Shown in pieces: positions 7,324 to 11,428 of a stretch of 11,428 nucleotides of DNA. Position 1 is the stretch's first letter; every line of letters starts with the position of its first letter. This DNA comes from Ruminococcaceae bacterium UBA4306 (GTDB lineage: Bacteria; Bacillota; Clostridia; Oscillospirales; Acutalibacteraceae): contig DGUQ01000157.1 of the NCBI GenBank assembly GCA_002394725.1, positions 1 to 11,428 of the forward strand, read 5' to 3'. The notes below the pieces were generated by a model that was not told where the DNA came from, did not search any database, and saw nothing but the letters and a program-made list of their open reading frames with translations. A program made the position numbers and the translations under genes.

Positions 7324-7428
7324 GGTGCTCACCACCGTATAGTGCAGTCTTAATTATTGGCGCTCACCGCCACAAAGTGCAGACGTAGTTATTGGCGCTC
7401 ACTGCCATAAAGTGCAGACTCAGCAATC
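7324..7428 (+). repeat. Three tandem 35-bp repeats
   Basis: Units at 7324-7358, 7359-7393 and 7394-7428, with no spacers. Units 1 and 2 agree at 27 of 35 positions, units 2 and 3 at 28 of 35. Each begins GGYG, then CTCAC, then a strand complementary to the first four bases. The pair at position 3/11 is T-A in unit 1 and C-G in units 2 and 3, a compensatory change; the pair at 4/10 is G-C, G-C and G-T. In all three units a loop CAC can also pair with GTG in the downstream conserved string AGTGCAG, giving an H-type pseudoknot with a mostly A-rich connecting loop. Confidence 0.9.
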
Positions 7429-7432
7429 ACAT

Positions 7433-7460
7433 GAGGGGGATGATCATTCATCTCCCTTTA
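7433..7460 (+). terminator. Intrinsic terminator of the repeat RNA
   Basis: GGGGGATGA (7435-7443) pairs with TCATCTCCC (7448-7456) in nine pairs, one of them G-U, around a TCAT loop. TTTATGTATTT follows on the plus strand. It begins only five bases after the last repeat. Confidence 0.72.
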
Positions 7461-7553
7461 TGTATTTGAGCTGATTGTAAACTTATCGAATCTGATATGT
7501 TTAAAAAGTATACCGGATTAAATCTTCCTTCTAAAGCAGCCATATAACGATAT

Positions 7554-7586
7554 CCTCCTGCATCCTATTCGGGTGTGGGAGGTTTT
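7554..7586 (+). terminator. Second intrinsic terminator upstream of the nitroreductase
   Basis: CCTCCTGCA (7554-7562) pairs with TGTGGGAGG (7574-7582), nine pairs with two G-U, around an 11-base loop. TTTTATATT follows. No gene lies between this and the terminator at 7433-7460, so it may be the leftover end of a lost gene. The stretch 7461-7553 holds no credible open frame. Confidence 0.5.
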
Positions 7587-7589
7587 ATA

Positions 7590-7618
7590 TTGCAAGATCA
7601 GATGTGATGATATATAAT
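7590..7618 (+). promoter_or_regulatory. Promoter of the nitroreductase operon
   Basis: TTGCAA (7590-7595), 17 bases, TATAAT (7613-7618, consensus). It starts right after the hairpin at 7554-7586 and lies 37 bases before the ATG at 7656. Confidence 0.7.
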
Positions 7619-7655
7619 GAAAAACGATAACATAGTGATAAGATAGGAGATTATT

Positions 7656-8183
7656 ATGGAAAACAAACTGTTTGATTTGGCGTCAAAGCGTAGATCAGTA
7701 AGGCGATATACTGATGAGCATATTTCCGAAGAAGTGCTTCATGAGATCATGAAGGTCGCCCTGACCGCTCCTTGTTCCTTCGGGCATCGTCCCGTAGAAT
7801 TTGTTGTTGTCAGAGATAAAAATACGATCAAAGAACTCGCAACATGTAAAAGCTTGGGCGGTTCTCAGATCATCGGCGCTGATACGGTGATCGTCGTGAT
7901 GGTGAAGCTGAGTCGCGGAGAATTCTGGATAGAGGATGCGGCGATCGCGTCCTCCTATATTCTTCTTGCCGCGGAGCAGTATGACTTAGGTGCTTGCTGG
8001 GTACATATCAGAAACCGTACAGGAAAGAGAAAATCATCTGAAGAAGAAATTTTTTCTTTGCTCGGAGTACCGAAGGGCTATGCTGTACTGAACCTGATCG
8101 CTCTCGGCGGAAAAGCTGAAAAGAAGGCAGGTTATACGGAAGCCGACTTTGATTTCAAAAAGATACACTACGAACACTACTGA
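7656..8183 (+). CDS. Nitroreductase family protein
   Basis: This 175-residue FMN-dependent oxidoreductase of the nitroreductase family uses NAD(P)H to reduce nitro compounds, quinones or other acceptors; the natural substrate is unknown. The N terminus has the family hallmark RRSVRRYTDEHISEEVLHEI, whose Arg/Ser residues hold the FMN phosphate. APCSFGHRPVEFVVVRD follows (residues about 39-55), then the buried helix with DAAIASSYILLAAEQYDLGACWVHI (about 94-118), and LGVPKGYAVLNLIALG near the C terminus. The length matches the short members of the family. AGGAGA at 7645-7650, 5 bases upstream, supports the start. It is probably cotranscribed with the membrane protein that follows after 38 bases. 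Confidence 0.9.
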   Translation: MENKLFDLASKRRSVRRYTDEHISEEVLHEIMKVALTAPCSFGHRPVEFVVVRDKNTIKELATCKSLGGSQIIGADTVIVVMVKLSRGEFWIEDAAIASSYILLAAEQYDLGACWVHIRNRTGKRKSSEEEIFSLLGVPKGYAVLNLIALGGKAEKKAGYTEADFDFKKIHYEHY

Positions 8184-8221
8184 AAAATGTGAAAGGATCT
8201 TATCATAATAAGGGAATGTAT

Positions 8222-8893
8222 ATGAAACGTGACAATATTACAAAAACGATCAAACAATACTCTCTGTTCCTGATCGGTCTTTTCATCGCCTCGATGGGCG
8301 TTGCTTTTTCGACCAAAGCGGGATTGGGCACTTCTCCGGTAGCGTCGGTGCCATATTCGGTATCGCTTGTCAGCAACCTGTTCTCCTTCGGCGGCTGGCT
8401 GAATGTACTGAGTGTGATCCAGATCGCGGTACAGATCGCCTTGCTCAGGCGCAAATGCAAACCCGTTGAGATCATTATTCAAACGGTACTGGCGTTTGTT
8501 TACGGCTATTTGACAAACCTCTCCTGCCGGCTGATCCGTGATATTCCCGTGCGCAACTATTTAGAGCAATTGCTGTATCTTGCAATCAGCTGTTTTGTGC
8601 TTGCGTTCGGAATATGGCTCCAGTTCAAAGGCGGCGTTGCCATGCTCCCCGGCGAAGCGATGAACCGCGCGATCAGTCAAGTCACCGGCAGACGGTATGA
8701 AAACATCAAGATCTTATTCGATATTGTTTATATCGTGTTGTCGGCAGTTATCTGTCTTGTATTCCTCGGCGAACTGAAGGGTGTAAGAGAGGGCAGCATT
8801 ATTGCCGCTGTTGCTGTCGGCTTGATCATAAAGCTGTACAATAAGGTGTATACTGTTCTTGCTCGCAAAACTAAAAGTGCCGACCGCTTGTGA
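8222..8893 (+). CDS. YczE/YitT-like integral membrane protein
   Basis: This 223-residue protein has about five to six hydrophobic segments, roughly at residues 13-32, 48-75, 85-105, 112-135, 160-180 and 190-215. The first segment with its GLGTSPVASVPY string, and the later GVAMLPGEAMNRAI string, are typical of the YczE/YyaS/YitT family of membrane proteins, whose function is unknown and which are thought to be transporters or regulators of transport. A GTG at 8189 would add 11 residues. I prefer the ATG at 8222 because AGGGA at 8211-8215 lies 6 bases before it. Cotranscription with the nitroreductase is likely. No terminator follows; transcription may run into the broken recombinase fragment. 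Confidence 0.82.
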   Translation: MKRDNITKTIKQYSLFLIGLFIASMGVAFSTKAGLGTSPVASVPYSVSLVSNLFSFGGWLNVLSVIQIAVQIALLRRKCKPVEIIIQTVLAFVYGYLTNLSCRLIRDIPVRNYLEQLLYLAISCFVLAFGIWLQFKGGVAMLPGEAMNRAISQVTGRRYENIKILFDIVYIVLSAVICLVFLGELKGVREGSIIAAVAVGLIIKLYNKVYTVLARKTKSADRL

Positions 8894-8915
8894 AATCTAA
8901 TGTTTCATTAAGTTT

Positions 8916-9030
8916 TGAAGCAGGATGCCGATCTTCTCGGATACACCACGACCAAGATCTCAGAGCTGTATTATGTCAAGAAGATAACACCAAATCGGAA
9001 GGTTTAACCAACGCCTTCAACTTAATAATA
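8916..9030 (+). pseudogene. Remnant of a fourth tyrosine recombinase (3' end only)
   Basis: Translation from 8916 gives KQDADLLGYTTTKISELYYVKK, then a one-base deletion near 8983; in the shifted frame it continues DNTKSEGLTNAFNL. This matches the last 36 or so residues of recombinase 1 (KQVADLLGHTTTEITELYYVKKDNTKLEGLTDAFNL). The catalytic His of LGH has become Tyr, and everything upstream is gone. The similarity goes on past the gene end: TTCAAAAAGG and TTAGACTTA near 9048-9066 correspond to 3290-3310 after recombinase 1. It is thus a decayed copy of a recombinase end together with its intergenic region. Confidence 0.85.
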
Positions 9031-9088
9031 ATTATCCTCTAATAATCTTCAAAAAGGTTAGACTTAATAGGAATGAATAAAAATATGT

Positions 9089-9117
9089 TTGCTTTTACCG
9101 TCATCATTTGATATACT
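9089..9117 (+). promoter_or_regulatory. Candidate promoter of the HipA-like gene
   Basis: TATACT (9112-9117) is preceded by TGA, an extended -10. A poor -35 (TTGCTT, 9089-9094) lies 17 bases upstream. It is close to the ATG at 9143. The extended -10 makes up for the weak -35. Confidence 0.45.
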
Positions 9118-9142
9118 AAGTGCAACACAAGGAAGTGATATC

Positions 9143-10360
9143 ATGAATTACACATTGATGCATAGAACGATTCCTGTTTTAGAGATAGAGATTGATGAAA
9201 TAACCGGTGGTATTGTAAGGTGCGGAGATTTATTCCACCCGGAACATCTTCCGGTTGGTGTTCATGTCAGAAAAGATATTGTTGACCGTTCAGAATTAAA
9301 CGATTGGTGGAGTGGGCGTTGTATCCCTTCCAGTCGAATGGGTGTCAAGGAAGCTCTCGAAGTATTTGAGGTTTCTTCAACGCTCCAGCTGTTAACAAAA
9401 TGTTATGGATTGAGCCTGTCGGATCAATACTGGACAAAACCAAATGATTCAGTCATAACATGGGAACAAATCAACTTCTTTGATCATGAATTCTCTGAAG
9501 ATGTAGGTGATGTACTGCTCGGTCGCACAAGAAAGAATAAGGCTGTAAACTTTATGGGGCCGGACAACACCTCCGACGGTTATCTGAAAAAGCAGTGGAA
9601 GACACAAAACGGAAAAAGATATCTGTTTAAAAACGGTACGAAACCGTTCAAACAGCAGCCTTTCAATGAAGTGATCGCCTCAAGATTGATGGAACGCCTT
9701 GGCATTGGTCACGTTGATTATATGATTCAATGGCAAGATGGTGAACCCTTCAGCGTATGTGAGGATTTTGTGAATCGTGACACGGAGTTGGTGACCGCAT
9801 GGAGACTGATGTCGGATGTAAAAAAGCCGAATAATAAATCTCAATATCAGCACTGTGTAAATTGTTTCTGTGAAATCGGTATTACAGATATCAAACAAAA
9901 GCTGAATGAAATGCTTGTTGTTGATTTTCTGATTGCAAACGAGGACAGACACTTTAATAACTTTGGAGCGATTCGTGACGCTGAAACCTTAAAGTATCTG
10001 AAGTTCGCGCCTATATTTGATAACGGTACCGCGTTTGGTTATGACTTGCTTGCGGGAAGCATAAAAGCCGGAGTTAATATAGTCTGTAAACCGTTTAAGG
10101 AAAAGCATACTGAGCAGATTAAATTGGTCGATTCCTTTGAATGGATTTCCTTTGAAAAACTCAGATTATTTAATAATGAGATATATCAGATTTTGGCTGA
10201 GACTAATGGATTGATTGATAAAGAGAGAGCAGACGCAATTGTATATGCCTATAATAAAAGGGTAGATTATCTTGAAAAGCTCGCGCTATCTCAAGTATCC
10301 GTTATTGATAATACTAAAGACGATATTGAAGAAGATGTCGCTGAAACATACAACAATTAA
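9143..10360 (+). CDS. HipA-like kinase domain protein
   Basis: This 405-residue protein has the kinase fold of the HipA family, Ser/Thr kinases that phosphorylate targets such as aminoacyl-tRNA synthetases. Visible motifs: a likely ATP-contacting Lys163 in KRYLFKNG, a helix with Glu176 (FNEVIASRLMERLGI), the catalytic loop DFLIANEDRHFNNFG (261-275, with Asp268, Arg269, His270 and Asn272/273), and the metal-binding IFDNG (291-295). The first 115 residues are less familiar and could sense or recruit a target. The frame is open to a TTG at 9089, but the ATG at 9143 has AAGGAAG (9129-9135) 7 bases upstream, and the 18 extra residues overlap the promoter. No HipB-like helix-turn-helix partner is encoded next to it, so it is a solitary HipA-like protein. 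A strong terminator ends the unit. Confidence 0.83.
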   Translation: MNYTLMHRTIPVLEIEIDEITGGIVRCGDLFHPEHLPVGVHVRKDIVDRSELNDWWSGRCIPSSRMGVKEALEVFEVSSTLQLLTKCYGLSLSDQYWTKPNDSVITWEQINFFDHEFSEDVGDVLLGRTRKNKAVNFMGPDNTSDGYLKKQWKTQNGKRYLFKNGTKPFKQQPFNEVIASRLMERLGIGHVDYMIQWQDGEPFSVCEDFVNRDTELVTAWRLMSDVKKPNNKSQYQHCVNCFCEIGITDIKQKLNEMLVVDFLIANEDRHFNNFGAIRDAETLKYLKFAPIFDNGTAFGYDLLAGSIKAGVNIVCKPFKEKHTEQIKLVDSFEWISFEKLRLFNNEIYQILAETNGLIDKERADAIVYAYNKRVDYLEKLALSQVSVIDNTKDDIEEDVAETYNN

Positions 10361-10371
10361 AAATTGTAGTT

Positions 10372-10407
10372 AAGGCCTCCAAATCGAGCGGATTTGGAGG
10401 CCTTTTT
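10372..10407 (+). terminator. Strong intrinsic terminator of the HipA-like gene
   Basis: GGCCTCCAAATC (10374-10385) pairs perfectly with GATTTGGAGGCC (10391-10402) around a five-base loop, flanked by AA and TTTTT that extend the stem to 14 pairs. It starts 12 bases after the stop codon. The stem contains CTCCAAA/TTTGGAG, the same seven bases as the tRNA-Trp anticodon loop at 10596-10602. Confidence 0.92.
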
Positions 10408-10571
10408 CATGGCTTTTCAGAGGGTACTACTAAGATGATGCTATTTCAATACTATGAGCAAATTATTGGGCGATTTTGGAGCGGATTTCAGACGGCTGAT
10501 ACTAAAATCAGGGCAAAAAAATAATGACCAAAACATCACTGTTTAAGCCATTCTTACAGTAAAAAGGGCAA
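10408..10571. other. Gene-free segment next to the tRNA junction
   Basis: AT-rich, with no credible open frame. It contains one more TTTGGAG (10475-10481) and two similar strings, AGGGCAAAAAAATA (10510) and AGGGCAATAAAAAA (10565), 55 bases apart in the same orientation. Short direct repeats beside a tRNA junction could be integrase arm-binding sites, but the evidence is thin. Confidence 0.3.
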
Positions 10572-10606
10572 TAAAAAACAGCCTCCTCTTAGACATTTGG
10601 AGACCG
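10572..10606 (-). terminator. Chimeric terminator formed across the tRNA junction
   Basis: On the minus strand, CGGTCTCC (10606-10599), part of the tRNA anticodon arm, can pair with GGAGGCTG (10586-10579) in eight pairs, two of them G-U, around a 12-base loop. TTTTTT (10578-10573) follows at once. One arm of the stem is tRNA sequence and the other lies beyond the break. It would stop transcription from the tRNA promoter. Confidence 0.55.
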
Positions 10607-10633
10607 CTGCTCTACCAACTGAGCTATACCCCT
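10596..10633 (-). pseudogene. Truncated tRNA-Trp (anticodon CCA), 5' half only
   Basis: The 38 bases on the minus strand read as the first 38 positions of a bacterial tRNA-Trp: AGGGGTA acceptor strand, TA, D-arm GCTC AGTTGGTA GAGC, A26, GCGGT anticodon strand, and loop CTCCAAA with anticodon CCA. The next bases, TGTCTAAGAG, do not continue the anticodon stem, and no T-arm or acceptor 3' strand follows. The gene is cut exactly at the end of the anticodon loop, the place where many tyrosine integrases cross over. Its promoter is intact. In many Firmicutes tRNA-Trp lies just before secE-nusG; no such genes are seen here. The best reading is one junction of an integrated element, with the restored tRNA at the far end outside the window. 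Confidence 0.85.
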
Positions 10634-10659
10634 AAATATTAAGTTGAACGAGTAGGTGT

Positions 10660-10690
10660 CGCATGAACGTGCGGCACTTTCTTTCATGCG
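10660..10690 (-). repeat. Inverted repeat in the leader of the truncated tRNA
   Basis: A perfect 8-bp inverted repeat (CGCATGAA, 10660-10667, and TTCATGCG, 10683-10690) with a 15-base loop. It begins right at the predicted transcription start of the tRNA promoter, so the RNA would start with a hairpin. It could be a leader structure or an operator. Confidence 0.6.
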
Positions 10691-10696
10691 AGGATT

Positions 10697-10725
10697 AGTA
10701 TATCATCGAATGGGGAAAATGTCAA
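10697..10725 (-). promoter_or_regulatory. Strong promoter of the truncated tRNA-Trp
   Basis: On the minus strand, TTGACA (10725-10720), 17 bases, then TATACT (10702-10697) preceded by TGA. This combines a consensus -35 and an extended -10, as expected of a stable-RNA promoter. Predicted start is near 10690, about 57 bases before the tRNA 5' end. Confidence 0.8.
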
Positions 10726-10915
10726 GATAAAAATGAAAAGTCTGTTGATTATCCCAGGCAGATTCTACAGGTTTTCAATGATGATGGCAGTTTCAGCGTA
10801 TGGATCGCCTTATTCGTCCTCTTTCAAAGCATTTCCCCCTTTTCAGCAGATAAAGCCAACTTTTTCTCCATGCGGCTATTCTGCGGCTGAGGGATATCGG
10901 AATAATAAAAACAAT
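10726..10915. other. Gene-free segment between tRNA promoter and kinase terminator
   Basis: Short open frames occur on the plus strand, but none has a ribosome binding site or a recognisable product. I see no structure here beyond the hairpin that follows at 10916. Confidence 0.4.
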
Positions 10916-10949
10916 GGGGTTGTCGCAGGATTATTTCTGCGACAACCCC
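10916..10949 (-). terminator. Intrinsic terminator of the histidine kinase gene
   Basis: A perfect 13-bp stem (GGGGTTGTCGCAG, 10916-10928, with CTGCGACAACCCC, 10937-10949) and an eight-base loop. On the minus strand it is followed by ATTGTTTTTATT, a good T-tract. It lies about 80 bases past the stop codon at 11027. Confidence 0.85.
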
Positions 10950-11026
10950 TTGTATCGGTTAATGTATTGAAGTCAACAGTATTCTGTTAGAAAAATGTGT
11001 GCGGAAGACAACATTATTCTTGCTGT

Positions 11027-11428
11027 TCAATCATGCTTTTGGGATACAAAGATGCTTACGACCGTTCCGCCGTCCTCGCGTTCGGAGACGGTCAGCGTTC
11101 CTTTGCACATCATTTCAAGCCGTTCGCGGATATTGGCGAGCGCAATATGCGGTTCGTCGTTGTCCTTCACGCCGAAGCCCGGTCCGGTGTCGGAAACGGT
11201 TATCTCGACGCTGTTCTTTACTTCTCGGGTCTGAATCCGGATGGTAAGCGGATCGAGGTCTGGATCGACGCCGTGTTTAACGGCGTTTTCCACGATGGGC
11301 TGCAGGGTCAGCGGAGGCAGTCTGAAGCTCGTGTAAGGCGTATCGAACTCAACAAACAGCTTTCCCTCAAAGCGTACCTGCTCTACCGCCAAATAAACCC
11401 TCGTGTGCTCCAGCTCCTCGGCAAAGGG
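11027..11428 (-). CDS. LytS/YehU-type sensor histidine kinase, C-terminal part (runs off the window)
   Basis: The last 133 residues of a membrane sensor kinase are present; the gene continues past the right edge. The fragment begins with PFAEELEHTRVYLAVEQVRF, the end of the His_kinase (LytS-type) dimerisation region, whose phosphorylated His would lie just upstream. The ATP-binding domain follows: N box LPPLTLQPIVENAVKHG, G1 box VSDTGPGFG, then ALANIRERLEMMCKGTLTV, and the G2-like EREDGGTVVSIFV. Such kinases phosphorylate a LytTR- or AraC-type response regulator, usually encoded next door and possibly beyond the window. The expected glycine-rich GIGLxN string is HIALAN here, so the glycines before LAN are replaced. 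If the tRNA marks the element boundary, this gene is chromosomal. Confidence 0.9.
   Translation of the reverse strand, partial: PFAEELEHTRVYLAVEQVRFEGKLFVEFDTPYTSFRLPPLTLQPIVENAVKHGVDPDLDPLTIRIQTREVKNSVEITVSDTGPGFGVKDNDEPHIALANIRERLEMMCKGTLTVSEREDGGTVVSIFVSQKHD

Larger units (their letters stand above)
7302..7460 (+). ncRNA. Candidate small RNA with three tandem pseudoknot-like repeats (type III antitoxin-like)
   Basis: A predicted RNA of about 160 nt is bounded by the promoter at 7267-7295 and the intrinsic terminator at 7433-7460. It carries three 35-nt repeats and no credible open frame: the only candidate is a 17-codon ATG frame without a ribosome binding site. Promoter, two to six repeats of about 35 nt and a terminator is the known layout of the RNA antitoxins of type III toxin-antitoxin systems (ToxI, AntiQ), whose repeats fold as pseudoknots and bind an endoribonuclease encoded just downstream. 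Here the next gene is a nitroreductase with its own promoter, and no ToxN-like protein is visible, so it would be an orphan. A different kind of regulatory RNA remains possible. The transcription unit is well supported; the antitoxin identity is a hypothesis. Confidence 0.62.

Noticed and set aside
7302..7358. A 17-codon ATG frame starting near 7303 in the repeat RNA
   Set aside because: No ribosome binding site, and it ends inside the first repeat.
7324..7428. CRISPR array
   Set aside because: Only three units, directly abutting with no unique spacers, and no cas genes in the window.
7656..8183. The 175-residue gene as a ToxN-type toxin for the repeat RNA
   Set aside because: Size is similar, but the RRSVRRYTD start and later motifs are those of a nitroreductase, and it has its own promoter.
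10733..10990. 85-residue plus-strand open frame
   Set aside because: No ribosome binding site, low-complexity composition, and it runs through the large hairpin terminator at 10916-10949.

Overview
The window looks like a stretch of a low-to-moderate GC gut Firmicute, most likely a Ruminococcus-like member of the Oscillospirales. The clues are a secreted protein pairing a type I dockerin with a transglutaminase-like domain, consensus sigma-A promoters, strong AAGGAGG ribosome binding sites and a LytS-type histidine kinase. Most of the window reads as accessory DNA, probably the end of an integrated mobile element. A truncated tRNA-Trp at about 10.6 kb is the likely junction with the chromosome.

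Layout, left to right: the C-terminal part of an acidic-tailed unknown protein (+, 2-592); a secreted dockerin/transglutaminase-like protein (-, 660-1778); three consecutive paralogous tyrosine recombinases (+, 2051-5473), of which only the first has an N-terminal arm-binding-like domain; a convergent two-gene operon (-, 7175 down to 5595) encoding a metallophosphoesterase and a bacterial PARG/macrodomain-type protein (TIGR02452-like); and a 480-base gap without a protein gene (7176-7655). That gap holds a near-consensus promoter, three tandem 35-base repeats that can each fold as a small pseudoknot, and an intrinsic terminator. It is followed by a nitroreductase and a YczE/YitT-like membrane protein (+, 7656-8893), the broken 3' end of a fourth recombinase (8916-9030), a HipA-like kinase (+, 9143-10360) with a strong terminator, the 5' half of a tRNA-Trp gene (-, 10633-10596) with its own promoter, and the C-terminal part of a sensor histidine kinase (-, running off the right end).

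How the parts may fit together: the recombinases probably move or rearrange the element. The tRNA-Trp gene is cut exactly at the end of the anticodon loop, a classic tyrosine-integrase target, which suggests that DNA left of about 10595 is element and DNA to its right is old chromosome. The cargo is small: an ADP-ribose/phosphoester pair, a redox enzyme with a membrane partner, and a lone HipA-like kinase. The most unusual item is the repeat RNA at about 7302-7460. Promoter, three 35-nt repeats, covariation in a stem, a possible pseudoknot and a terminator match the layout of the RNA antitoxin of type III toxin-antitoxin systems (ToxIN/AbiQ type). No toxin gene follows, so it may be an orphan or an unrelated small RNA.
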